A stretch of 44,839 nucleotides of DNA. Origin: JAGXFP01 sp046484585. GTDB taxonomy: Bacteria > Desulfobacterota > Desulfobulbia > Desulfobulbales > JAGXFP01. A program made the position numbers and the translations under genes. This document shows, piece after piece, positions 1 to 7,065 of this stretch. The notes under the pieces were generated by a model. The model saw nothing but the letters and a program-made list of their open reading frames with translations, was not told where the DNA came from and did not search any database. Numbering within the stretch: the first letter of the stretch is position 1; every line of letters starts with the position of its first letter. The stretch covers positions 1-44,839 of the forward strand of contig JAWOIQ010000161.1 of assembly GCA_046484585.1 (NCBI GenBank). The letters run 5' to 3'.

Positions 1-126
1 GTCGAAAAAAGCTGTCATTTCGAACGCATGTGAGAAATCTTAATAGTTCCAATTGGTTAAAGAGTAAGATTTCTCACATGCGTTCGAAATGACAGCTTTT
101 TTCGACTTTTCGCGAATTCATCAAGA
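1..126. repeat. Long perfect hairpin with family A right end
   Basis: Positions 1-42 are the exact reverse complement of 65-106, with a 22-nt loop. The arm contains TTTCGAACGCATGTGAGAAA. Positions 107-126 then read as the right end shared by the family A elements (TTTTCGCGAATTCATCAA). Related hairpin halves occur at 31186-31252 and 35684-35815. The left border lies at or beyond the window edge. Confidence 0.8.
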
Positions 127-132
127 TTAATG

Positions 133-235
133 AAGCGCACTTCGACAAGCCAGGTACGAACGTTAATCAATAGGTCCGCTCATCCTGAGCCTGTCGAAGA
201 AAGGTTTTTTTGACCTTTTGTGAATTCATCAAATT
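133..235. repeat. Family A element, module with GAAGCGC and CTGTCGAAG
   Basis: Two submodules are visible. TGAAGCGCACTTCGACAAGC followed by GTACGAACGTTAATCAA recurs near 5862-5900 and, inverted, at 11367-11413. GCTCATCCTGAGCCTGTCGA at 178-197 recurs at 5938-5957. The block closes with the family A end (CTTTTGTGAATTCATCAA), 15 bases before the dfx start. Confidence 0.65.
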
Positions 236-250
236 AAAAAGGAGAGAAAA

Positions 251-625
251 ATGGCTGAAAGACTGGAAATATACAAATGCGAGGTATGCGGCAACATCGT
301 CGAGGTAATACACGGCGGCGAGGGCAGCCTGGTCTGCTGTGGTGAGGAGATGAAGCTTTATACCGCCAACACCGTCGACGCTGCCAAGGAAAAGCACGTG
401 CCGGTGATCGAGAAAACCGCGGCCGGCTACAAGGTCAAGATCGGCTCCGACCCCCATCCCATGGAGGAGAGCCATTATATCGAGTGGATCGAGCTGATCG
501 CCGGCGACAAGGCCTATCGGCAGTTCTTGAAACCCGGCGACGCCCCCGAGGCGGTTTTCGCCATCGACGCCGGCGAGGTCACCGCCCGGGAATACTGCAA
601 TAAACACGGACTGTGGAAAAGCTGA
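251..625 (+). CDS. dfx: Desulfoferrodoxin (class II superoxide reductase)
   Basis: Cytoplasmic non-heme iron protein that reduces superoxide to hydrogen peroxide without making oxygen, typical of anaerobes. The 124-residue length is standard. All ligands are visible: the desulforedoxin-like centre I has Cys10, Cys13 and the adjacent pair Cys29-Cys30; the catalytic centre II has His49, His69, His75, Cys116 and His119, with the conserved Glu47-Lys48 before His49. A strong Shine-Dalgarno (AAGGAGAG) lies just before the ATG. The ferritin gene starts one base after the stop, so the two are probably co-transcribed and coupled: superoxide removal next to iron sequestration. Presence of centre I makes it the two-domain desulfoferrodoxin rather than neelaredoxin. 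Confidence 0.97.
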   Translation: MAERLEIYKCEVCGNIVEVIHGGEGSLVCCGEEMKLYTANTVDAAKEKHVPVIEKTAAGYKVKIGSDPHPMEESHYIEWIELIAGDKAYRQFLKPGDAPEAVFAIDAGEVTAREYCNKHGLWKS

Positions 626-626
626 T

Positions 627-1136
627 ATGCTGAGCAAAAAAATGGCCCCGGCCTTGAACGGCCAGATCAACGCCGAGATCTATTCCTCCTATATGTACCT
701 GTCGATGTCGGCCTGGTGCGGGCAGACCGGGCTGGCCGGCTTCGCCAACTGGATGCGGCAGCAAGCCCGGGAAGAGATGTTCCACGCCATGAAGTTTTTT
801 GACTTTGTCAACGAAAGGGGCAGCCGGGTCGTTCTGGAGAAGATCGCCCAGCCGCCGACCGACTGGGAGTCGGCCCTGGACGTTTTCGAGGCCACCCTGG
901 CCCATGAACGGAAGGTCACCGGCCTGATCAACGACCTGACCAATCTGGCCCTGGATGAACGGGATCACGCCACCAATATTTTCCTGCAGTGGTTCATTTC
1001 GGAGCAGGTCGAGGAGGAGGCCGGGGTCGGCGCCGTTCTCGATAAACTGAAGCTGATCGGTAAGGACGCGAGCGGCCTGTTCGCCCTGGATCAGGAACTG
1101 GGCCGGCGGCTGTTTACGCCGCCGCCGGCAGGATAA
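627..1136 (+). CDS. ftnA: Bacterial non-heme ferritin
   Basis: Iron-storage protein that oxidises Fe(II) at a di-iron ferroxidase centre and mineralises it in a 24-mer shell. The 169-residue sequence carries the FtnA-type ligands at the usual numbers: Glu17, Glu50, His53, Glu94, Gln127 and Glu130, the last two in the stretch SEQVEEEA. No haem-ligand methionine context typical of bacterioferritin was recognised, and the whole protein fits a four-helix ferritin with a short fifth helix. The ATG overlaps the end of dfx almost directly (TGATATG), so translation is likely coupled to dfx. It limits Fenton chemistry when oxygen enters the cell. The symbol is by homology to FtnA. Confidence 0.93.
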   Translation: MLSKKMAPALNGQINAEIYSSYMYLSMSAWCGQTGLAGFANWMRQQAREEMFHAMKFFDFVNERGSRVVLEKIAQPPTDWESALDVFEATLAHERKVTGLINDLTNLALDERDHATNIFLQWFISEQVEEEAGVGAVLDKLKLIGKDASGLFALDQELGRRLFTPPPAG

Positions 1137-1149
1137 GCCCCGGCCAGGG

Positions 1150-1376
1150 TTGATGGCGTCAAAAAGAACCCAAAAGGGGCATGCAATCCGATCTACTGCG
1201 TCGTGACGTATTTTTGCTGCTTCGGCATACCACATGTATGGCCACAGTCACAAAAGTACGCCCCGAAGAAAGTGCCCTCCTCAAGGGAGGATTAAACTGA
1301 ACCCTTGGGATGCACCACCCCTTGTTTATCGAACTTTTTGCTTAGCCATCCCCGAGACTTTTTGCGTGTTTGTCAA
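1150..1376. repeat. Family A element between ferritin and flavodiiron genes
   Basis: Begins TTGATGGCGTCAAAAAG and ends with GACTTTTTGCGTGTTTGTCAA, imperfect inverted ends of family A. The interior module (GGCATGCAATCCGATCTACT, then CTGCGTCGTGACG) recurs inverted at 6418-6598 and in part at 24838-24870. The rest of this gap (1377-1536) holds no gene I recognise; there is GC-rich dyad potential around 1488-1521 just before the fprA Shine-Dalgarno. Confidence 0.7.
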
Positions 1377-1536
1377 AGTTGATGGCTGTTGCCAAACCGG
1401 AGCAAAACCGCTTTTCCACGTCATTGCGAGCCCATCGGCTTTCGGGCATATCGCTCTGTAACGGCAAAAAATCTATATAAACATTGCGCCGTCGCCGGAG
1501 AAAAGGCGGGCGGCGGCTAAGCAGGGAGAGAAACAA

Positions 1537-2730
1537 ATGAGTGTACGAGAGATTAAAGAGAATATTTTCTGGGTAGGCGCGGTGGACTGGAACATCCGTG
1601 ACTTCCACGGCTATTCGACCAACCGGGGCACCACCTATAACGCTTATCTTATCAAGGACGAAAAAATCGCCCTGTTCGACACGGTCAAGCGTAATTTCCG
1701 CGACGAACTGCTCTTTCATATCCGCGAACTGACCGAACCGGAAAAAATCGATTACCTGATCGTCAACCATGTCGAAATGGACCACTCCGGCTCGCTGCCG
1801 GAGGTAATCGACCTGATCAAGCCGGAAAAGCTCTTCTGTTCCAAAAACGGCAGGCAGGCGATGCTCGACCATTTCCACCGGGAAGACTGGCCCTTCGAGG
1901 TGGTGAAGACCGGCGATACGATCAGCCTCGGCAAGAGAACCGTCACCTTTATCGAAACCCCGATGCTGCACTGGCCGGACTCGATGTTCTCCTACGTCAA
2001 CGAGGACAAGCTCCTGATCTCCTCCGACGCCTTCGGCCAGCATCTCGCCACCGCCGAGCGTTTTGCCGACGAGGTTGACCAGTGTGACCTGTTCCAGGAG
2101 GCCACCAAGTACTACGCCAATATCCTGATGCTCTTTTCCCCGAATGTCCAGCGCCTCCTGGCCAAGGTCGGCGAACTGGGCATCGAAATTGAAATGATCG
2201 CCCCGGACCACGGCCTGATCTGGCGGGAAAATCCCGGCATCATCGTCGAGGCCTATGATAAGTGGAGCAGCCATACCCTGTGCAACAAGGCCCTGGTGAT
2301 CTACGACACCATGTGGCACAGCACCGAACTGATGGCCAGGGCGATCTGCAGCGAAATGGCCGCTGCTGGGATCGAGGCAAAGATGCTTAACCTCAAGGTC
2401 AACCACCGCAGCGACGTGATGACCGAGGTGCTCGATGCCGGGGCGCTGATCTTCGGCTCCCCGACTCTGAACAACAACATCATGCCGACCCTGGCCGACT
2501 TTCTTACCTATCTCAAGGGATTACGGCCCAAGAACCAGGTGGCGGCGGCCTTCGGCTCCTTCGGTTGGAGCGGCGAAGCGGTCAAGCACATCAACGGCTA
2601 CCTGGAAGATATGGGGCTCGAACTGGCCCACCCCGGCCTCAAGGTCAAGAATGTGCCCCGGGAAGAGGACTTCGCCGCCTGCCGGGAACTCGGCGCGGCG
2701 ATGGTCAAGGCGATCCGGAAAACCGCCTGA
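1537..2730 (+). CDS. fprA: Flavodiiron protein (rubredoxin:oxygen oxidoreductase, FprA type)
   Basis: Reduces O2 to water (some family members reduce NO) using electrons usually delivered by rubredoxin. The 397 residues comprise an N-terminal beta-lactamase-like di-iron domain (about 1-250) and a C-terminal flavodoxin-like FMN domain (about 253-397, beginning ALVIYDTMWHSTE). Di-iron ligands are all present: His78, Glu80, Asp82, His83, His145, Asp164 and His225. There is no extra rubredoxin or flavin-reductase domain, so it is the minimal class A form. Shine-Dalgarno AGGGAGAG precedes the ATG. The stop and the next ATG share one base, so the DUF3786 gene is coupled. With dfx and ferritin upstream this forms an oxygen-defence block. 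The symbol denotes the family; NO versus O2 preference cannot be read from sequence. Confidence 0.95.
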   Translation: MSVREIKENIFWVGAVDWNIRDFHGYSTNRGTTYNAYLIKDEKIALFDTVKRNFRDELLFHIRELTEPEKIDYLIVNHVEMDHSGSLPEVIDLIKPEKLFCSKNGRQAMLDHFHREDWPFEVVKTGDTISLGKRTVTFIETPMLHWPDSMFSYVNEDKLLISSDAFGQHLATAERFADEVDQCDLFQEATKYYANILMLFSPNVQRLLAKVGELGIEIEMIAPDHGLIWRENPGIIVEAYDKWSSHTLCNKALVIYDTMWHSTELMARAICSEMAAAGIEAKMLNLKVNHRSDVMTEVLDAGALIFGSPTLNNNIMPTLADFLTYLKGLRPKNQVAAAFGSFGWSGEAVKHINGYLEDMGLELAHPGLKVKNVPREEDFAACRELGAAMVKAIRKTA

Positions 2731-3518
2731 TGAACCCCCTGGAGATTGTCGCCCGGACCCCGAAGAGCAACTGCGGGGAATGCGGTTACCCCGCCTGCCT
2801 GGCCTTTGCCGCGGCGGTCTGCGCCACCGGGGTCGAGCCGCGAAAATGCCCCTATATCAGGCTTGAAGGACTGGTGGTGGAAGGAGCCGGAGTCGCCCTT
2901 GAAGACGCTTCCCGGCAGCGCGCCCTCGGCCTGGTCGCCCATCTGCGGGAGAAAATCACCAAGGCGGATTTCAGCAGCCTCGCCCCCAGGATCGGCGCCG
3001 TGTACCGTGAACCGGCCCTGTTCTTCAACTATCTGGGCCAGGCAGTCGAACTGCGCAAGGAGGGTCTGCTTCTTAACGGCAACGAGCCGGAAGACCCCCG
3101 GGACCAGATCCTCCTCTACAATTACGCATATTCCGGCGGCGGCCGGAGGCCGGGAGGCGAGTGGATCGGCATGGAGAGCATGCCGAATTCCATTTCCAAG
3201 GTCAGAACCCTGGCCACCTACTCCGAAGGACCGATCGCCAAAATCTTCGGCAAGAGGGAACCAGCCGAGGTCGTGGCCGGGGCGGAACAGGCCGGCGGCC
3301 GCCCCTTCGGCGGCAGTTCGGCCTCGCTGGCCCTGGAGTTCGCGGTACTGCCGATGATCCCCCAGCGCGTTCTTTTCTGGGCGGCAGAACCGGAAGACGG
3401 TTTTCCGGAAAAGGCCAAGGTCCTCTACGACCGCCATGCCCTTGATTATCTCGATATCGAATCCCTGCTCTTTTCCAGCGAGCGCCTGGCCGAACGGCTG
3501 GTTGCCCTGCTGGCATGA
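2730..3518 (+). CDS. DUF3786 protein with N-terminal 4Fe-4S domain
   Basis: 262 residues. The first 45 resemble the Fe-S domain found in the corrinoid protein gamma subunit of CO dehydrogenase/acetyl-CoA synthase: Cys15, Cys18, Cys23 and Cys40 in the pattern NCGECGYPAC followed by RKCPY. The rest (about 75-262) matches the DUF3786 family as I know it, with the stretch WIGMESMPN and a C-terminal segment about de-energised sugar-like or flavin-type folds that I cannot assign. Start chosen because ATG 2730 overlaps the fprA stop by one base and places the Cys motif near the N-terminus; longer in-frame readings run through fprA. The gene is probably translated with fprA, suggesting a redox or electron-transfer role. 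Substrate unknown. Confidence 0.8.
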   Translation: MNPLEIVARTPKSNCGECGYPACLAFAAAVCATGVEPRKCPYIRLEGLVVEGAGVALEDASRQRALGLVAHLREKITKADFSSLAPRIGAVYREPALFFNYLGQAVELRKEGLLLNGNEPEDPRDQILLYNYAYSGGGRRPGGEWIGMESMPNSISKVRTLATYSEGPIAKIFGKREPAEVVAGAEQAGGRPFGGSSASLALEFAVLPMIPQRVLFWAAEPEDGFPEKAKVLYDRHALDYLDIESLLFSSERLAERLVALLA

Positions 3519-3765
3519 AGCCGGCTTTGCTGTACTCGGTTTTGCGACCTTGCTCCTCAAATGAGGCGGTAAATCCGTTTTTGCGAACTCTGCAACTCTG
3601 ACAAACTCGCAAAATATCATGGCACCGTCCGGGAAAAAGCAGGCAAGCCGTCATGCCGGAGCTGACCGGGCATCCTCAAAACCCGGCATATCGTGAAACC
3701 GCTGCCGGCAATCTTGCCGGAATTACCCAAAGGTCAAACAAGGTTAAGGTAAAACCCTTCAGATT
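3519..3765. other. Intergenic stretch with degenerate family A ends
   Basis: No convincing gene. Pieces resembling family A termini are visible (GTTTTTGCGAACTCTGCAA at about 3579-3597 and TCTGACAAACTCGCAAAAT at about 3596-3614), suggesting decayed element copies. Confidence 0.4.
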
Positions 3766-4479
3766 ATGCGGAACCGGACTCTCAAGAAATCCATCATCTC
3801 CATGCTTGCCGCCGGCGACCTGGCCGGGATATTGGCCCTCCAGGATAAATATCCCCGCCACCATCTGATCAATTTCCTGATCGGTTTCCTCTGCCATACC
3901 GATGAAATGGTGAAATGGCGCGCGGTCACCGCATTGGGACAGCTCGTTGCCGCCCTTGCCGATGAAGACATGGAGGCGGCCCGGATCGTAATGCGGCGCT
4001 TTATGTGGATGTTAAACGACGAGTCCGGCGGCATCGGCTGGGGGGTGCCCGAGGCAATGGCTGAGGTCATGGCCTGTCATGCCGGCCTGGCCGGCGAATA
4101 TGCCCATATGACGGTGGCCAATATGAGGGAGGAAGGCAATTTTCTCGAACTGCCGATGCTGCAGCGCGGCCTGATCTGGGGAATCGGCCGACTGGCCGGC
4201 GCTCGACCAGAGTTAATGCGCGAAAAAAAGGCGGGATTATACCTCACGCAATATCTCGACTCCGCCGACCCGGAGGTGCGGGGCCGGGCCGTCTGGGCTT
4301 TTGGCCGACTCGATGAACCGCCGCCTGAAAAGATCAGCCAATTACAAGACGACCCGGCCAAAGTGACTATCTACCGGCACCCGGAGCTGAAGACCTGCAC
4401 GGTAGGTGAACTTGCCCATAAAGTGCTGCACTCCGGCGCCACCGCGTCTTCGTTGCCATCTCCGCGGAGCGTGTTATAA
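3766..4479 (+). CDS. DVU0298-family HEAT-repeat-like protein
   Basis: 237 residues of predicted alpha-helical repeats. It resembles the protein family named after Desulfovibrio DVU0298, recognised from the block MVKWRAVTALGQLVA (about 48-62) and the highly characteristic RRFMWMLNDESGGIGWG (about 86-102), followed by a second helical repeat REGNFLELPMLQRGLIWG and a third with SADPEVRGRAVWAFGRL. Function is unknown; such repeats usually scaffold protein contacts, and the family is largely confined to anaerobic Desulfobacterota-like organisms. ATG 3766 has no strong Shine-Dalgarno. The C-terminal tail (after TVGELAHKVL) is low-complexity and poorly conserved in character. A family A repeat starts at the very next base after the stop. 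Confidence 0.8.
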   Translation: MRNRTLKKSIISMLAAGDLAGILALQDKYPRHHLINFLIGFLCHTDEMVKWRAVTALGQLVAALADEDMEAARIVMRRFMWMLNDESGGIGWGVPEAMAEVMACHAGLAGEYAHMTVANMREEGNFLELPMLQRGLIWGIGRLAGARPELMREKKAGLYLTQYLDSADPEVRGRAVWAFGRLDEPPPEKISQLQDDPAKVTIYRHPELKTCTVGELAHKVLHSGATASSLPSPRSVL

Positions 4480-4645
4480 TTGATGGCGTCGCAAAAAGCA
4501 CCCTGAAGGGCATAAATCGCCAGCTCCTGCGTTGCTGCAAATTGTCTTGTCATTGCAGCGTACTGAAGTACGCTTCATTCCTCGAAATTCGCGCGCCTAG
4601 AGTCTGACGATTTCACCCCGCAAGGGTTATTGCATGCTTAGCCAT
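4480..4645. repeat. Family A element directly behind the DVU0298-like gene
   Basis: Starts TTGATGGCGTCGCAAAAAG immediately after the stop codon. Near-identical in order to 22189-22384: CAGCTCCTGCGTTGCTGCAA, a central dyad GCGTACTGAAGTACGC at 4558-4573, then GCGCGCC and GGGTTATTGCATGCTTAGCC. The right terminus is missing or replaced after 4645, so this copy is truncated. Confidence 0.85.
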
Positions 4646-4714
4646 ATACAAGCTCGCAAAAAGCCGCACACTCCTCACTATTTCATCCCTGACCGTCCAC
4701 TCTGGAGAATCGCC

Positions 4715-5833
4715 ATGCGAAAGATATTCGAGAAATCCACGATCAACAATCTGACCCTCCGGAACCGGCTGGTCAGATCGGCCACCTGGGAGGGCATGTG
4801 CGAGCCGGACGGCAGGCCCACCCCCAAGCTGGCCGACTGCTACCGCGATCTGGCCCGGGGCGGGGTCGGCCTGATCATCAGCGGTTATGCCTACGTCAGC
4901 GCGGAAGGCAGGCAGCTGCCCTGCACCCTGGCCGCGGATTCCGATAAATTCACCGGCGATCTGAAAATGATCACGGAGGCGGTCCACGCTGAAGACGGTA
5001 AAATCTGCCTGCAACTGGTCCATGTCGGCGGCCAGACCAAGGGAAAAGACATCGGCCGCGCCCCCCTGGCGCCCTCGGCGGTAATGACCGGACAATTTCC
5101 CCAGCTCCCCGTCGAAATGTCTTTTGCGGAAATCCAGCGGATAATCAAGGCCTTCGGCGAGTCCGCAGGCCGGGCCAGGCAATGCGGCTTCGACGCCGTC
5201 CAGCTTCACGGCGCCCACGGTTATCTGATCAACCAGTTCCTGTCGCCCCTCACCAACCAGCGGACCGATGAATACGGCGGCGGCATCGACAACCGCTGCC
5301 GGTTTATGATCGAGGTTTACTGGAAGGTCAGGGACGTGGTCGGCAAGGATTATCCGGTAATGATCAAACTGAACGGCGCCGATCATCTTGAAGGCGGCCT
5401 CGAACTGGAAGACGCCGTTTACGCCGCGGAACTCCTCGACCAGGAAGGGATTGACGCCATTGAAATAAGCGGCGGCACTCCGGCTTCAGGCGACAAGGCC
5501 CCGATTCGCAACAAAATAACCAGTCCGGCCCTGGAGGCCTATAATTTGCCGCTCTGCCGGGCAATCAAGGCGGCGGTCAGTTGCCCGGTCATGGTGGTCG
5601 GCGGTTTCCGCAGTTTTGCCGTAGCCGAGCAGACCATACAAAACGACGCGGACTATGTTTCCATGGCGCGCCCCTTTATCCGCGAACCAGATCTGGCCAA
5701 ACGTTGGCAGGCCGGAAATCGCAGCACCGCCGCCTGTATTTCCTGCAGCGCCTGTTTCATGCCGGGAATCAAGGAGGGCGGCATCTACTGCGTTGTCGAA
5801 AAGAAACAAAGGGGGAAAACCAAATCTTGCTGA
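4715..5833 (+). CDS. NADH:flavin oxidoreductase, Old Yellow Enzyme family, single-domain with Cys cluster
   Basis: 372 residues forming one FMN-binding TIM barrel of the OYE / 2,4-dienoyl-CoA-reductase N-terminal type. Recognised from RNRLVRSATWEGM near the start, HGAHGYLINQFLSPLTNQRT (active-site His pair plus barrel loop), EISGGTP and SMARPFIREPDL. Near the C-terminus are four cysteines, C-x2-C-x2-C-x11-C (CISCSACF then GGIYC), placed where dienoyl-CoA-reductase relatives bind a 4Fe-4S cluster, but the FAD/NAD(P) domains that follow in those enzymes are absent. Start set at ATG 4715, which has GGAG upstream and begins MRKIFEKS; the longer reading from 4634 is encoded by the repeat before it. 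The last codon and stop are made by the family A element that begins at 5827. Substrate unknown. Confidence 0.88.
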   Translation: MRKIFEKSTINNLTLRNRLVRSATWEGMCEPDGRPTPKLADCYRDLARGGVGLIISGYAYVSAEGRQLPCTLAADSDKFTGDLKMITEAVHAEDGKICLQLVHVGGQTKGKDIGRAPLAPSAVMTGQFPQLPVEMSFAEIQRIIKAFGESAGRARQCGFDAVQLHGAHGYLINQFLSPLTNQRTDEYGGGIDNRCRFMIEVYWKVRDVVGKDYPVMIKLNGADHLEGGLELEDAVYAAELLDQEGIDAIEISGGTPASGDKAPIRNKITSPALEAYNLPLCRAIKAAVSCPVMVVGGFRSFAVAEQTIQNDADYVSMARPFIREPDLAKRWQAGNRSTAACISCSACFMPGIKEGGIYCVVEKKQRGKTKSC

Positions 5834-5993
5834 GTTCGCAAAAAGTCGCCAAGAATTAATTAAGCGCCCTTTGGCAAGCTCGGCAAGAACATTAAATCAA
5901 CAGGTTACCCTTCTCACCCTACGCCTATAAGTTTCCCGCTCATCCTGAGCCTGTCGAAGGAAGGGTTTTTTGACTTTTCTGCGAACTTGTCAA
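5827..5993. repeat. Family A element overlapping the OYE 3' end
   Basis: Left end TTGCTGAGTTCGCAAAAAGT, right end GACTTTTCTGCGAACTTGTC plus AA: matching inverted termini. Interior carries the TTAAGCGCCCTTTGGCAAGC module and GCTCATCCTGAGCCTGTCGA, as at 133-235. The final Cys codon and TGA of the oxidoreductase fall in the left end. Confidence 0.8.
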
Positions 5994-6417
5994 TTCTTAC
6001 CGGCCATTGGAAAAAACTTCATTTCGCAGTTTACGGGGACTGTGTCACGGCGACTCACCGGCCTATTGCGGAAGAGGTGCCGGATTCTCAAGATCCGAAC
6101 TAGGCGCGGCTTCAGCCGCGAAATTCACAAACAACCTCCGTTTCCTTGCCGCAGGCATTCACGGCTGGGGGTTCGAAACCCTTATCGCAACGCCGCCGAG
6201 CCGAGTGCTCTGGACAACCGGCGAGGCGGCCCCGATGGAGAGCATCCAGTCGAGGATCGCCGGCCATTCCCCTGCCACTCCTCCCGGGAAAAAACCTGCT
6301 CGGCTCGCGGTTGCGACACGAGCAGCCGGCCGGTCTCTCCCTCTCCACGCTAAGCGTTTTTAAAATAACCGTAAATTTCTCCCGGAAAATAAAATCTGCT
6401 ACACTGAAGATTGACGA
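5994..6417. other. Gene-free stretch
   Basis: About 420 bases with overlapping but unconvincing reading frames and no recognisable protein. It contains a perfect GC hairpin, CGCGGCTTCAGCCGCG at about 6106-6121, and a T-arm-like GGGTTCGAAACCC near 6168-6180 without the rest of a tRNA. It may be decayed gene or RNA sequence; I cannot assign it. Confidence 0.4.
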
Positions 6418-6598
6418 CCCCGCAAAAGTCACGGGATGGCGACGATATACGCCCCGCAGGAAGTACCCTTGGGGTGCGTCCCGCAGGAAGTGCCCTCCCC
6501 AAGGGAGGATTGAACAGAACCCTTGGGGCGCAAAAATAGGCCACGACGCTGTAGATCGGATTGCATGCCCCTTTTGGCTGCTTTTTGCGAGCCAACAA
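6418..6598. repeat. Family A element, inverted copy of the 1150-1376 module
   Basis: Contains GAAGTGCCCTCCCCAAGGGA, then GCCACGACGCTGTAGATCGG and TTGCATGCC, the reverse complement of the 1150-1376 interior, and ends with GCTTTTTGCGAGCCAACAA. GAAGTACCC and GAAGTGCCC units around 6460-6500 form short tandem-like blocks. The left border is unclear. Confidence 0.65.
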
Positions 6599-6687
6599 GG
6601 TTAGCTTGCCGTCCGATGGTTTGAATGGACGCCTGATAGCCCAGTCGAGTCTGCCCGGCGCGGAATAAACTTAAAGGGAGAAAGGAT

Positions 6688-7008
6688 ATGGCAAAGATCA
6701 AGGTTAGACATTACCTCAAGGTGAAAAACCGCTTCCCGGCTTTCCTTACAGCGGTCGAGACCTTAGGTTCCGTGGCCAGAAAGGAAGGGCCGATCGACGA
6801 GAAGCACGCCCAGTTGATCCAGCTGGCCGGGGCCGCGGCGATTCGCTCCGAAGGGGCGGTCCACAGCCACACCCGCCGAGCCCTGGAAGCCGGAGCTGAG
6901 GGTGTCGAGATCTATCACGCCCTGATCCTGCTGACCAGCACGATCGGTTTTCCGAACATGATGGCCGCCCTGAGCTGGGCGGAAGATGTTATTGAAAATC
7001 CCGAGTAA
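6688..7008 (+). CDS. Carboxymuconolactone-decarboxylase / AhpD-like protein lacking both cysteines
   Basis: 106 residues, all-alpha, matching the small CMD/AhpD fold: PIDEKHAQLIQLAGAAAIRS followed by EGAVHSHTRRALEAGA, then a hydrophobic helix with LILLTSTIGFPNMM. In AhpD-like alkylhydroperoxidases the loop reads C-x2-C-x3-H; here the equivalents are Ser54, Ala57 and His61, so thiol peroxidase chemistry is not possible by the usual route. A strong Shine-Dalgarno (AAAGGGAGAAAGG) precedes ATG 6688. It is isolated between repeats upstream and a convergent gene downstream. It could be a decarboxylase/isomerase-like member or a non-catalytic oligomer; the function is open. Confidence 0.8.
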   Translation: MAKIKVRHYLKVKNRFPAFLTAVETLGSVARKEGPIDEKHAQLIQLAGAAAIRSEGAVHSHTRRALEAGAEGVEIYHALILLTSTIGFPNMMAALSWAEDVIENPE

Positions 7009-7059
7009 AAAAAGCGGCCCGCCGCGGTTACGCATCCCGGCCGCGAAAGGCGCGGCGGG
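7007..7059 (-). terminator. Intrinsic terminator of the dikinase-like gene
   Basis: Positions 7018-7026 (CCCGCCGCG) pair exactly with 7051-7059 (CGCGGCGGG), and on the - strand the hairpin is followed by seven Ts (7007-7013). It lies just past the stop of the - strand gene and touches the stop of the convergent + strand gene. Confidence 0.75.
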
Positions 7060-7065
7060 ATCGGC

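Noticed and set aside
210..239. Promoter from TTGACC and TTAAAA in the element before dfx
   Set aside because: The implied start would fall within the Shine-Dalgarno/ATG of dfx, and the -10 match is poor.
4634..4714. 27-codon N-terminal extension of the OYE gene
   Set aside because: Encoded by the end of a family A element; ATG 4715 has its own Shine-Dalgarno and gives the family start.
6166..6184. tRNA gene suggested by GGGTTCGAAACCC
   Set aside because: No acceptor, D-arm or anticodon arm can be paired around it on either strand.
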